From JBAVQS01 sp049694275 (lineage in GTDB: Bacteria; Chloroflexota; Anaerolineae; UBA4142; SHND01): a stretch of 27,739 bases of DNA. Positions 1-7,631 of this stretch are shown here, piece after piece. Each line of letters opens with the position of its first letter. Position 1 is the first letter of the stretch. Below the pieces are notes generated by a model. It saw only the letters and a list, made by a program, of their open reading frames with translations, made no database searches and was not told where the DNA came from. The translations under genes and the position numbers were made by a program. The stretch spans positions 1 to 27,739 of the forward strand of contig JBAVQS010000252.1 of the NCBI GenBank assembly GCA_049694275.1. The letters are read 5' to 3'.

Positions 1-339
1 CAGTTGCCCATTGCCTAGCACCTGGACGTGGGCCTGACCGGACGGGCGCGGCGCGGCGAGGTACACTGTCAAAACGCCGTCCTGATTGCCAATGCCCCAG
101 AACCGGATCTCGGCGCGCGGGCCGCTCCAACGAAAATTGCCGCCCGACGGGAGCGTCTCACGGAACGAGAACCCCTGAATGAGCGGCGTGTCCTGTCCAC
201 TGCCAATATCAATCGTCGTCCTGTCGCCGATTTGATAGGCGCAGACGATGCCGAACAGCGACGCCAGGGCAAGGACCAGGACCCACAGCAGTGGGCCTGG
301 TCGCTTGTTCGTTTGCAGAATGGGGGGCTCGGTGCTCAC
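1..339 (-). CDS. Membrane-anchored protein, N-terminal 113 residues only (cut by window edge)
   Basis: An open frame starts with GTG at 339-337 and runs without a stop off the left edge. The start overlaps the TGA of the DegT aminotransferase (GTGA), so it is translationally coupled to the sugar operon. Residues 12-34 form one hydrophobic segment (GPLLWVLVLALASLFGIVCA). It is followed by a polar stretch with IDIGSGQDTPLIQGFSF and a glycine/tryptophan-rich part (GGNFRWSGPRAEIRFWG). From memory, Chloroflexi membrane glycosyltransferases often begin this way, with one membrane helix and then an extracytoplasmic beta domain before a multi-helix core. The core is not visible here, so the family is inference. 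Being a real gene is well supported by the overlap and the uninterrupted frame. Confidence 0.7.
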   Translation of the reverse strand, partial: MSTEPPILQTNKRPGPLLWVLVLALASLFGIVCAYQIGDRTTIDIGSGQDTPLIQGFSFRETLPSGGNFRWSGPRAEIRFWGIGNQDGVLTVYLAAPRPSGQAHVQVLGNGQL

Positions 340-1436
340 GCTGGCTCAAACGCGCGAATCGCCTCCACGACGGTGCGCATGTCCTCGATTGGCAGTTCAG
401 GATAGAGGGGCAGGGAGAGGATTTCGGCGGCGAGGCGCTCGGATGTGGTCAGGGCGCCCCGGCGTGCGAGGTGGCGATAGGCGAGCTGCTGGTGAATCGG
501 CGTGGGGTATTGAATCGCGGTGCCGATCCCTTTTTCTTTCAGGAATGCCGCGAGCTGGTCACGCACCTGACTCTGGATGACATACAGGTGATAAACCGGC
601 TTGCCATAGTTCTTTTCGACCGGCCGTTGTACCTTGACGCCGTCCAGCCATTCGGTGTACAGGGCCGCACGCTCGCGGCGCGCCTGGTTCCACTGATCGA
701 GATGTTTGAGCTTGACGCGCAACAGGGCCGCCTGGAGCTCGTCGAGGCGCGAATTCATGCCGTGGGTCTCGCTCTGGTACCGCTCGCGCCAGCCATATTG
801 GCGGAGCAGCCGCACCTGGTCGATCAACCGCGGGTTGTTGGTGACGATCATGCCGCCGTCGCCGTACGCGCCCAGGTTTTTGGTGGGGTAAAAGCTAAAG
901 GCGGAGATATCGCCCAGGCTTCCCACGCGGTGGCCGCGATAGGTGGCCCCGTGCGCCTGCGCGCAATCTTCGAGGACCGCGAGATGATGTTGCTGCGCGA
1001 GCGCAAAGACCGGGTCGAGGTCGGCCGCCTGTCCAAAGAGGTGGACCGGGATGATGACGCGGGTGCGCGGGGTGATCGCTGTCTCCACCTGCGTCATGTC
1101 CATGTTCATGGAATCGAAACAGACATCGACCAGGACCGGCTTGGCGCCGGTGAGTTCGATGGCGACGACGGTTGCGACGGCGGTGTTCGGCACAGTGATG
1201 ACCTCGTCGCCGGGACCGACGCCGAGCGCGAGGAGCGCCAGGTGCAGCGCCTCGGTGCCCGAGCCGACGCCGGCGGCATAGCGCACGCCGATGTATTGGG
1301 CAAATTCGGCCTCGAACGCTTCGACTTCGGGGCCGAGGATAAACCAGCCGCTCTTGAATACGCGCGCGCTGGCCGCGTCGATCTCCGATTGGATGGACTC
1401 GTACTGCTTTTTCAGGTCAAAGAATGGAATCATCAT
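336..1436 (-). CDS. DegT/DnrJ/EryC1/StrS-family sugar aminotransferase
   Basis: 366 residues, the usual length for this PLP-dependent fold-type I family, whose members transfer an amino group to keto-sugar nucleotides (some are dehydratases). Visible landmarks are the GSGTEALHLAL loop that holds PLP phosphate (res 58-68), the ED pair at 156-157 whose Asp contacts the pyridine nitrogen, and SFYPTKNLGAYGDGG with the Schiff-base lysine K186. The lysine argues for an aminotransferase and not a ColD-type dehydratase, which has His there. The start is ATGATG at 1436 or 1433, 7 nt after the epimerase stop. It probably acts on the product of the epimerase/dehydratase upstream to make an amino-sugar nucleotide for glycan assembly. 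A second 366-residue copy sits at 15808-16908. Confidence 0.93.
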   Translation of the reverse strand: MMIPFFDLKKQYESIQSEIDAASARVFKSGWFILGPEVEAFEAEFAQYIGVRYAAGVGSGTEALHLALLALGVGPGDEVITVPNTAVATVVAIELTGAKPVLVDVCFDSMNMDMTQVETAITPRTRVIIPVHLFGQAADLDPVFALAQQHHLAVLEDCAQAHGATYRGHRVGSLGDISAFSFYPTKNLGAYGDGGMIVTNNPRLIDQVRLLRQYGWRERYQSETHGMNSRLDELQAALLRVKLKHLDQWNQARRERAALYTEWLDGVKVQRPVEKNYGKPVYHLYVIQSQVRDQLAAFLKEKGIGTAIQYPTPIHQQLAYRHLARRGALTTSERLAAEILSLPLYPELPIEDMRTVVEAIRAFEPA

Positions 1437-1443
1437 TTACTTT

Positions 1444-2436
1444 CTACCAATAGTGTTCGTGATACTGTTCGTAAAATTCGACCGTGCGTTTCAATCCCTC
1501 GCGGAGGTTGACCCGCGGCCGCCACCCCAGCTTGCCCTGGATGAGACGGTAATCGGCGTAATAGTCGCCAATGTCGATGGCCTTGCGATTGGGCGGGAAG
1601 GGGATCAGGTGATAATCGCCCTTGCTATACATCTCGACTATCAGCGCGGCCAGGTCGCGCAGGTTGATCGTCTCGTCACTGCCGAGGTTATAAATCTGGC
1701 CGTTGGCCTCTTCGCTGGCCGCGACCAGGAGGAGCGCATCGACCACGTCGTCCACATAGTTGAAATCGCGAATCTGCATGCCGGTCCCATAGACCTCGAT
1801 CGGCTCGCCGGAGAGCAGGCGCTTGATCCAGATGCCGAGAAAGGTCTGGCGCGCGTCCTTGACGCGCATGCGAGGGCCGTACGTGTTGGTGAGACGGAGC
1901 GAGGCAGCGCGAATGTTATAGACATTGTTATAGAGAATGTGGTACCACTCGCCGGCCATCTTGTTGACGCCGTTGACGTCGGTCGGATGCAGGGCGTGCC
2001 GCTCGTCCACCGGCAAATAGTCGGGCTTGCCGTAAATCTGGCGCGTGCTGGCATAGACCACTTTGACATCCGGGTTGTGCTTGCGGCAGGCTTCCAGGAT
2101 CGCGAGCTGAGCCCGGCAGTTGATGTCGAGGTCCTTGTACGGATTTTGCATCGAGTCGATGTGCGAGGTCTGTCCGGCCAGGTTAAAGAGATAGTGGCGG
2201 CCCTGCACGAGATAATCCATCGAGAACTCGTCGCGCACATCGGCAATATTAACCCGCACGCGGTCCTTGATCGGATCGACATTGAACAGGTTGCCGCCAT
2301 ACTCGGGAATAAGCGAATCGACCAGCGTCACCTCAGCGCCGAGCTGGACCAGCCGGTGCGCCAGGTTCGAGCCGATAAAGCCGAGCCCGCCGGTGATGAG
2401 GACGTTCTTGTTCTGAAAGTCAGCTGACGTATTCAT
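1444..2436 (-). CDS. NAD-dependent epimerase/dehydratase (extended SDR), nucleotide-sugar type
   Basis: 330 residues. The N-terminal Rossmann motif is TGGLGFIG (res 15-22), followed by the acidic VD40 typical of NAD binding and the conserved FNLAGQTSHIDSM region (84-96). The active-site area has YASTRQIYG (128-136) and DVNGVNKMAGE (153-163). The lysine K159 is present, but the position of the catalytic tyrosine (YxxxK) is Asn155. LRLTNTYGPRM, YGTGMQIRDFNYVDDVVDA and IYNLGSDE are standard sugar-binding-half motifs. The cytosolic substrate is probably an NDP-hexose, which cannot be named from sequence. It has no Shine-Dalgarno of its own; its ATG overlaps the TGA of the 30-residue ORF upstream, which suggests translational coupling. 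The downstream neighbour is the DegT aminotransferase. Confidence 0.9.
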   Translation of the reverse strand: MNTSADFQNKNVLITGGLGFIGSNLAHRLVQLGAEVTLVDSLIPEYGGNLFNVDPIKDRVRVNIADVRDEFSMDYLVQGRHYLFNLAGQTSHIDSMQNPYKDLDINCRAQLAILEACRKHNPDVKVVYASTRQIYGKPDYLPVDERHALHPTDVNGVNKMAGEWYHILYNNVYNIRAASLRLTNTYGPRMRVKDARQTFLGIWIKRLLSGEPIEVYGTGMQIRDFNYVDDVVDALLLVAASEEANGQIYNLGSDETINLRDLAALIVEMYSKGDYHLIPFPPNRKAIDIGDYYADYRLIQGKLGWRPRVNLREGLKRTVEFYEQYHEHYW

Positions 2437-2525
2437 GGTTTCACTGGCAATCGAATCTCGAAAGCTTTCCCATTAAGCTTTCCGCGGAGATATTCCAGTG
2501 TTTGTTCGTCAATTTTGTATTCCAT
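2433..2525 (-). CDS. Small ORF, 30 residues, translationally coupled to the epimerase gene
   Basis: The ATG at 2525-2523 is preceded by AGGAG (inside the last codons of the PIN gene). Thirty codons follow and the TGA at 2435-2433 overlaps the ATG of the epimerase (ATGA). The peptide begins MEYKIDEQTLEYLRGKLNG and ends IRLPVKP. It is charged and without membrane character. I do not recognise a family. It may be a real small protein, a leader that couples epimerase translation to the toxin-antitoxin pair, or the remnant of a longer gene. Support comes from the good ribosome binding site and the perfect start-stop overlap; no homology support can be given. Confidence 0.45.
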   Translation of the reverse strand: MEYKIDEQTLEYLRGKLNGKAFEIRLPVKP

Positions 2526-2529
2526 CAAA

Positions 2530-2979
2530 TTACTCCTCACTGGTCAATGTGCTGAGGCGTTGACGAACAGACAGCAGGAAATCGCCTGGTCGCATCACCT
2601 TGATTTGCCCTGTGGTCGGGTGAAAATGACGCAGGTTAAAGGTCAGCAGATGGGGGCAGCCTTCTAGCAGGGCGGCGACGAGGATCGGCAGGTCCTCTGG
2701 GTGCGCTTGCCCATCATAGCGAAGCAGTTCGGCGGGCGATGGGTCAGGTATAATCCGTAGGGCGCGACTGACGATGAGACGAAACTCGGCTAGTTTACCA
2801 GGCAGCTTTTCGGCGAGATTCCGCTCCACTTCCGTAACAGCCTGTTCCGAGGTTACACAGTCCAACAAGGTGATTTCGCCCATCTGCAAGATAACAACGC
2901 TGGCGCTATGTTCCGTAGGCGCGGCTGAACCTGCAAAAATAACATCGGCATCCAAAAAGACCTTTAGCTTTTCATTCAT
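2530..2979 (-). CDS. PIN-domain ribonuclease toxin (VapC-like)
   Basis: 149 residues from ATG 2979, which sits within ATGAATGA and overlaps the antitoxin stop by 8 nt; the frame is open further upstream, but that start lies deep in the antitoxin gene. PIN-domain acidic residues are visible: FLDADVIF with D10/D12, TEVERN with E50/E52, and HPEDLPIL with D96. The usual last Asp is Asn115 in LLTFNLRHF, a variant seen in some PIN groups. Such proteins are Mg-dependent RNases inhibited by their partner antitoxin. It is encoded directly after an AbrB-type antitoxin, the normal order for this toxin-antitoxin class. The target RNA is unknown. Confidence 0.87.
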   Translation of the reverse strand: MNEKLKVFLDADVIFAGSAAPTEHSASVVILQMGEITLLDCVTSEQAVTEVERNLAEKLPGKLAEFRLIVSRALRIIPDPSPAELLRYDGQAHPEDLPILVAALLEGCPHLLTFNLRHFHPTTGQIKVMRPGDFLLSVRQRLSTLTSEE

Positions 2980-3247
2980 TCGGGCGGCCGTATTTTTCTG
3001 TGTAATACCGCTCGCGCTGTTCACGCAGCCCCTGAAGCATTTCCTCTACACTCAACCCTGCTTCCAGCCGCGCTCGTTCAATCTCGCGCGCCAGTTCGGG
3101 TACCATCGGAACCATCGGCGTCAGGATAAAGATCCCATCAAGATCAATAATCCGAAAAGTATCGCCCTCTTTGATCCCGTAATGCGCCCGTAGCTCTGCC
3201 GGAAGTGTCAAAGTGCCCCTTTGTCGGACCTGAATCGTCGATTCCAT
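2972..3247 (-). CDS. AbrB/MazE/SpoVT-type antitoxin (VapB-like)
   Basis: 91 residues. The N-terminal half (res 3-46) is a swapped-hairpin AbrB fold with the signature IQVRQRGTLTLPAELRAHYG followed by IKEGDTFRIIDLDG and an ILTP strand. The C-terminal half (50-91) is highly charged and probably helical (ELAREIERARLEAGL...), the part expected to wrap the PIN toxin. GGAG lies 6-7 nt before the ATG at 3247. The promoter immediately upstream carries two copies of a palindrome that this protein is likely to bind with the toxin (autoregulation). This pair has simpler, less GC-rich codon use than its neighbours, consistent with acquisition from elsewhere. Confidence 0.9.
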   Translation of the reverse strand: MESTIQVRQRGTLTLPAELRAHYGIKEGDTFRIIDLDGIFILTPMVPMVPELAREIERARLEAGLSVEEMLQGLREQRERYYTEKYGRPNE

Positions 3248-3256
3248 TTAATTCTC

Positions 3257-3284
3257 CTGATTTTCAGTAGTTACTGATTTTCAG
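3257..3284 (-). promoter_or_regulatory. Twin palindromic operator before the toxin-antitoxin operon
   Basis: Two identical 11-mers, CTGATTTTCAG, occupy 3257-3267 and 3274-3284. Each is an inverted repeat with CTGA/TCAG arms, and their centres are 17 bp apart. They lie between the -10 box and the Shine-Dalgarno, overlapping the expected transcription start. Paired palindromes in this position are typical binding sites of AbrB-type antitoxin/toxin complexes. The repeat itself is seen directly; the binding protein is inferred. Confidence 0.7.
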
Positions 3285-3289
3285 TTAGT

Positions 3290-3318
3290 ATTATAGCAGT
3301 AAATTTACCGGAGCGCAA
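3290..3318 (-). promoter_or_regulatory. Promoter of the toxin-antitoxin/sugar operon
   Basis: On the minus strand TATAAT lies at 3295-3290 and is preceded by TGC (extended -10). A weak -35 TTGCGC lies at 3318-3313, 17 bp upstream. Transcription would start near 3283, inside the second operator copy, giving a leader of about 35 nt to the antitoxin ATG. No other promoter is evident before the epimerase gene, so this one probably also serves the sugar genes. Confidence 0.65.
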
Positions 3319-3349
3319 GGAGAAATTGGGCTGGCATCTATTAAAATCC

Positions 3350-3757
3350 TCAGTTTGCCTCGGTGACCGTCAGCTTGAGTCCCGCCCCGGCGCAAAACTG
3401 TTGAATCTGATCGACGATCTCGGCGGGTGGGAGGGCATCGGCCGACGTGGGCATCCCCCAGAATATCTCTTCGCCGCGGGGCAACCGGCTCAGCTCGGCC
3501 TTGATTCCTTCCACACCGATCACCACATTGGCCGCGCCCTGAATTTCGCTCGTCGTCTTGAGGCGGTTGGTTCCGGGCAAGAGCACGAACCGCCATTCGT
3601 TATTGGCCTGCCAGCTATACAGTTCCCAGCCTTTGAACCCGTGTTGCAGCGTCGGCGCCAGTGTGGGTTGCGCGAGCGGCGTGGGTGACGGTGCGGCGCA
3701 GCCCGGTAGGATAAGGACGAGACCGGCCAGAACCAGAATGAAGACTTTGCCCATCAT
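3350..3757 (-). CDS. Small secreted lipoprotein, unknown function
   Basis: 135 residues from ATG 3757, chosen because ATGA overlaps the stop of the GT2 gene and because it places a classical lipoprotein signal at the N-terminus: MMGKVF, a hydrophobic core, and lipobox ILPGC with Cys20. A short Pro/Thr/Ser linker (PSPTPLAQPTLAPT) follows, common in exported Chloroflexi proteins. The mature part (about res 45-135) contains GWELYSWQANNEWRFVLLPGTNR and a C-terminal EIVDQIQQFCAGAGLKL segment. I do not recognise a domain. Its place at the end of a glycosyltransferase operon points to a cell-surface role. Confidence 0.75.
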   Translation of the reverse strand: MMGKVFILVLAGLVLILPGCAAPSPTPLAQPTLAPTLQHGFKGWELYSWQANNEWRFVLLPGTNRLKTTSEIQGAANVVIGVEGIKAELSRLPRGEEIFWGMPTSADALPPAEIVDQIQQFCAGAGLKLTVTEAN

Positions 3758-4533
3758 TTCCCGGTCGGGATAGCCCCCGATTGCACGAGCGCCTCGCGCT
3801 TGGAGCGATATCTGAGCCGGGCTTCCCGCTTGACCGCGAGCCGCCACCACCATCCCCAAACGGCCATCAAAGTGCGCGCGACGCGCGGCACGTTGAAAAA
3901 TTGTGACTGGCCGTACTGCCGGTAATAGTGATGCACGGGTACTTCCATCAGGCGGAATCCGGCATCCTGGATTTTTTTCATCATCTCGAAGGTGATGGTG
4001 CCGGTCGTGGATTCAAGCTCGACGACATCAAAGATGCAGCGGCGCATGATGCGAAAATCACAGTCGACGTCGCGCAGCTTTAATCCAAAAATCGACTGGA
4101 TAAAATACTGGTAGGCGTAGCCGATCACGATGCGAATCCAGGGGTCCTGCCGTTTGATCTTGTAGCCGTTGACCAGGTCAATGCGGTCTGAGATTTTTTC
4201 GACCAGCAGCGCGAGTTCGCGTGCATCGTACTGCGCGTCGCCGTCCGTGTAAAAGACCCACTCCTTGGTCGCCCGGGCGAACCCGGCGCGCAGTACGCCG
4301 CCGTACCCGCTCGGCTGCGTCCGGTTCTCGTAACAGAATTCATTGGGATAGAGCTTGGATAGCTCTTGCAGAACCATCAACGAATCGTCGGTGCTGCCGT
4401 CGTTAATGACCAGGACCTCGTAATCGTCCGAGACCTCACGGAGGACCTGGATAGCGCGCATGACCATGACCCCGATTGTCCCGGCGTCATTGTAACACGG
4501 AAAGAAAACGGTGATCGAAGGTTTGGGGCTCAT
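3754..4533 (-). CDS. Glycosyltransferase family 2 (dolichol/polyprenyl-phosphate mannosyltransferase-like)
   Basis: 259 residues. The GT-A nucleotide-binding motifs are DGST (45-48) and the metal-binding DGDAQYD (97-103), plus GYGGVLRAGFARA and a TFEMMKKIQDAGFR helix. The strand ITVFFPCYNDAGTI at the N-terminus is typical of the family. It has no membrane helix, so it probably charges a polyprenyl phosphate at the membrane face. Its start overlaps the stop of the GT39-type gene by 4 nt. A GT2 making polyprenyl-P-sugar next to a GT39/PMT-type enzyme that uses such a donor is a common functional pair. Confidence 0.92.
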   Translation of the reverse strand: MSPKPSITVFFPCYNDAGTIGVMVMRAIQVLREVSDDYEVLVINDGSTDDSLMVLQELSKLYPNEFCYENRTQPSGYGGVLRAGFARATKEWVFYTDGDAQYDARELALLVEKISDRIDLVNGYKIKRQDPWIRIVIGYAYQYFIQSIFGLKLRDVDCDFRIMRRCIFDVVELESTTGTITFEMMKKIQDAGFRLMEVPVHHYYRQYGQSQFFNVPRVARTLMAVWGWWWRLAVKREARLRYRSKREALVQSGAIPTGK

Positions 4534-7394
4534 TGGATTATCGTAATCGGTTGATCGAGCAGGACGCGGTCGCCCGCGCCGCCGCCGTTGGCGTCGATGA
4601 CCTGAAGGCGGGCAAAGGTGGGGTCGGCCGCATCATACCAGCCAATCTCGACCCGGTATTCGCCGGGGGGCGCGTCGGGCTTGACCTGGAACGCATAAGC
4701 ATCGCTCAAATATTCCCCCTCGACCCAGGTCGGCGTCGGGCGTCCGCCGCCCAGCGGTTGGGCATCCTTTTGTCCCCAGGGCTTGCTCTCCTTGTCGAGC
4801 AGATGGACAAAAACCGTATACGGCCGGTCCATCTTGCCGAGCGCTTTCCAGTTCAGCGTCACCGTTAGCGTATCGCCCGCGCGAATCTGCGGTGCGCTCA
4901 CGTTATAGCCGGATAGGCCCACCAGGTTGCTGAAATTGGCGTCCTGTTTGAATACGGCTTGTGGCGCGACAAAGACCCGGTCCGTCTTTTGAATGGTGAA
5001 TGGCTGGGTCAAATCGACCGTCCGCGTATCGGGCCCGACTAGCTTGACCTGCAAATCGGTCTGTCCTGCGCTCGCGTCCGGTGGGACCTGGATCAGGTAC
5101 TGCCCACGCACGATTTCGCCCACATGCCACTGTGCGGTCGGGTAGGCGTCGTTCGCCAGCGGCAGCGCCGCACTGGCCTTGTCGCCAAATTGAATTTGAA
5201 AGCGATAGTCGCCGGCCGGTGGTTCCTCAACTCGCCAGAACAGACTCACCGGGACCGCCTCGCCGGTGCTTGCCTGCTCGCGTCCCAGATTATACCCGAG
5301 AAGCGTCAGAGGTCCAGCGCGCAGGGTGACCGTATGCTGAATCTTGAGGTCCAGCACGTTCGGTTGCTTTTGGGCGGGCAGCACCTTGACCGGTCCGAGT
5401 TTAAAGGATTTTCCCACCGGCGCACCGTTGGCGGCCAGGACATCCAGCCCCGTCTGATCGGCGGCCGTAAAGAACGTCACGGTCACAAAATAATCGCCGG
5501 CCGGCGCGCCGGGGAGGAGCGGCACGGTATAGGCGCCGAACAGGTTCTCGCCCTTGTTCCAGCGGGTGGTCGGATACGTATATCCCGCCGGGCGGCGGTC
5601 CTGCCGTCCCCAGATATTTCCTTGCGCGTCCACAATCCGCAGCGCTACCTGGTAATCGTCGGCAAAGGTATCCAGCGCCTGCCAATAGAGATTGAAGGAT
5701 GCCCCCTGGTCTGCGGGCGTCGGATTGGGTGTGGCGAGACCGAGCAGTTGTGCCTTGTTCTTGAAATTGGCAGTGCGCTTGACGGTCACTTCCGGCTGGT
5801 TGGAGAAATGGGCATCGGCCGGGAGCGACCAGTGCCGGAGCTTGACCTGCCAGAAACTTGCATCAACTTTTTGCTCCGTGCCGCGCGAGGACAAGAGCAG
5901 CGGCACAACCCCGTTCGGGTCCACCACTTCATCCTGCCACTGGACTAACCACACGCCGCGTTTGCCCGCGAGCCCCCGGTTGAGCGCATCGGCCGTCGGA
6001 TAACCGAGGACGTGATCGGTGTTTAGCGTCGGGTCGTCGGGGAGGCGCAGCTCGGGGAGGTTGGCGCTCGGATAGTAATAATCGAATGCGGGGAACAGGT
6101 GCCCGCTGGTCAGCACCACCGCCTCGTCGTTCCCAGCGTTGCTCGCAATGTACTGCGCGACCCCGCGAAAGTCGGCTTTGGTAAACGCGGGATCGAAATA
6201 GGCGTTGTCGTCCGCATAGACCGCCGTGCCCAACAGCGTCACTGCACCTGCGGCGAGCACGACCGCCACGATGACGCGCCCGAGCTTGTTTCTCGCCCGC
6301 AGCAGCGCCCAGAGGCTCGCCAGCCCCGCGCCGAGCAAGAGCATCAGGCCCGGCGAAGCGAGCATCAAATAGCGCGCATTGAACTTGGGGTTGCGATAGA
6401 ACAGGAACAGCAGCAGCGCCAGCGGAACCACCAGGTAGAGGATTGCAAACCCCAATCCGGCCGGGTTGAAATGGGTTTCCGCGGCGCGGAGAGCGTGCGT
6501 TTCCTGTTCCCTCCCGTCCGCGGCGACCGGGGTCCTTTTCCTGTCGCGCCACTGCGCCATGACATAGGCCGCTATGCCGACCAGCAGAACAATCATCCAC
6601 CCCGTGGCAAGGACCTGGGCGATGCCTTCGAGGACTGATTCGCCCATCGTCAGGCTGATAAAGATGTGTCGCACCGCCTCGTCCACCTTGAGCGGGCCGC
6701 GCCAGTAGCTTGCATCCTCGCCCAGCCGGTTCAGCATAAGGGGCGCCCAGGGGAGAAAGGCGAGGGGAATCGAGAAAAAGGCGAGCAGCGAATTTCGAAT
6801 GCTGAATGCTGAATGCTGAATGCTGAAATTTCCGAGCCAGTAGAGGACCTGAAAGGCGATGATGACAAAGGCGAAATAGTGGGTATAGATGGCCGCGATA
6901 TTGGCGAGCGCAAATACGACCCACCAGCGATTGCGCCGCTCACCCGTTGCTCTGAGCAAGGCATAACTCGACAGGAGGCCCAGGAACGTGATAAGGGTGT
7001 ACATGCGCGTTTCCTGGGAATACCAGAGGTAGAGGGGCGAGACGAGCGCGAGCAGCGCCGCGGCGAATGCGGCGGCGCGATTGAACAGCCGGCGCGCCAT
7101 GACGTACATCAGCGGGATGGTCAGCACGCCGGGCACAAGCGAGAGGAAACGGACGGCGAACTCACTCACGCCCGTCAGGAGCATCCAGAAATGGAGCAAA
7201 TAATAATAGAGCGGCGGCTGAATGTCTGCCGCCGTGCGCGCCGTGATGTCGCCGAGGTCCAGTCGGGCCAGCCAGACGCTGAACGCCTCGTCATACCACA
7301 GGCTCTGCGCTTGTATCTTGAAAATGCGGAGGGCGAACGTGGCTAACGCAAGGACGAGGAGCGCGAGCCACCATCGCGAACGCGGCTTGAACAC
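4530..7394 (-). CDS. GT39/ArnT-like membrane glycosyltransferase with three C-terminal repeated modules
   Basis: 954 residues from GTG 7394. The N-terminal 430 residues hold about 10-12 membrane segments with PMT_2-type motifs: LWYDEAFSVW (32-41) with the catalytic-type Asp-Glu pair in the first external loop, QPPLYYYLLHFW, and YSQETRMYTL. From about res 536 the protein is extracytoplasmic with three related modules at roughly 536-680, 681-806 and 807-954. Each has LLG/LVG, a LxW strand (LYW, LFW, LNW), a YPTxxW or PTPTW turn and a (P)AGDY/PPGEY ending, like a beta-sandwich. It probably transfers a sugar from a polyprenyl-phosphate donor made by the GT2 next door. An in-frame heptamer array sits in the loop around res 191-200. 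Confidence 0.9.
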   Translation of the reverse strand: MFKPRSRWWLALLVLALATFALRIFKIQAQSLWYDEAFSVWLARLDLGDITARTAADIQPPLYYYLLHFWMLLTGVSEFAVRFLSLVPGVLTIPLMYVMARRLFNRAAAFAAALLALVSPLYLWYSQETRMYTLITFLGLLSSYALLRATGERRNRWWVVFALANIAAIYTHYFAFVIIAFQVLYWLGNFSIQHSAFSIRNSLLAFFSIPLAFLPWAPLMLNRLGEDASYWRGPLKVDEAVRHIFISLTMGESVLEGIAQVLATGWMIVLLVGIAAYVMAQWRDRKRTPVAADGREQETHALRAAETHFNPAGLGFAILYLVVPLALLLFLFYRNPKFNARYLMLASPGLMLLLGAGLASLWALLRARNKLGRVIVAVVLAAGAVTLLGTAVYADDNAYFDPAFTKADFRGVAQYIASNAGNDEAVVLTSGHLFPAFDYYYPSANLPELRLPDDPTLNTDHVLGYPTADALNRGLAGKRGVWLVQWQDEVVDPNGVVPLLLSSRGTEQKVDASFWQVKLRHWSLPADAHFSNQPEVTVKRTANFKNKAQLLGLATPNPTPADQGASFNLYWQALDTFADDYQVALRIVDAQGNIWGRQDRRPAGYTYPTTRWNKGENLFGAYTVPLLPGAPAGDYFVTVTFFTAADQTGLDVLAANGAPVGKSFKLGPVKVLPAQKQPNVLDLKIQHTVTLRAGPLTLLGYNLGREQASTGEAVPVSLFWRVEEPPAGDYRFQIQFGDKASAALPLANDAYPTAQWHVGEIVRGQYLIQVPPDASAGQTDLQVKLVGPDTRTVDLTQPFTIQKTDRVFVAPQAVFKQDANFSNLVGLSGYNVSAPQIRAGDTLTVTLNWKALGKMDRPYTVFVHLLDKESKPWGQKDAQPLGGGRPTPTWVEGEYLSDAYAFQVKPDAPPGEYRVEIGWYDAADPTFARLQVIDANGGGAGDRVLLDQPITIIQ
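6797..6824. repeat. Heptamer tandem repeat GAATGCT x4, inside a coding region
   Basis: Four exact head-to-tail copies of GAATGCT, followed by a degenerate GAAATTT. Read on the coding (minus) strand it encodes FSIQHSAFSIRN in a loop between membrane helices of the GT39 protein. 28 nt is not a multiple of three, so gain or loss of one unit would shift the frame. Confidence 0.9.
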
Positions 7395-7402
7395 AATGAG
7401 CT

Positions 7403-7411
7403 ATCTTAGCA
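7403..7411 (-). promoter_or_regulatory. Possible extended -10 for the GT39 operon
   Basis: TGCTAAGAT (extended -10) lies only 8 nt before the GTG start at 7394, so a transcript would begin almost at the start codon (leaderless or nearly so). No clear -35 box is visible. No Shine-Dalgarno precedes the GTG, which fits leaderless translation. Confidence 0.35.
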
Positions 7412-7550
7412 TAGGAAAGCGGAAATCAGAAATGGGGGAAAATAGGTAGACAAGGAGACAGGGACCAGTTGGTCTCGGCTACATCGCTCGACCGGGTGTC
7501 GAAAGAATTTGGCAAAGGTAAGAAATCTGTACCCAGTTTTTACAAAACCA

Positions 7551-7581
7551 TTGACAGAAGGTGGAAGTAAAACGGTATAAT
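7551..7581 (+). promoter_or_regulatory. Promoter, TTGACA-19-TATAAT
   Basis: Perfect -35 TTGACA (7551-7556) and perfect -10 TATAAT (7576-7581), with a longer than ideal 19-bp spacer. It points to the right. Its first plausible protein gene is at 7941, so the leader would be about 350 nt and would run antisense to the possible minus-strand gene at 7632-7919. The flanking stretch 7412-7550 shows no gene or RNA I can support. Confidence 0.5.
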
Positions 7582-7631
7582 ATGCACCGTAGCACGCCCA
7601 GCGCCAAGACAAACACTGCGAACAGCCGCGA

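Noticed and set aside
291..2427. Long plus-strand open frames (406 and 378 codons) opposite the aminotransferase and epimerase genes
   Set aside because: They are shadows created by GC-rich codon use of the minus-strand genes; their translations are Arg/Asp/Gly-rich without domains, and no ribosome sites precede them.
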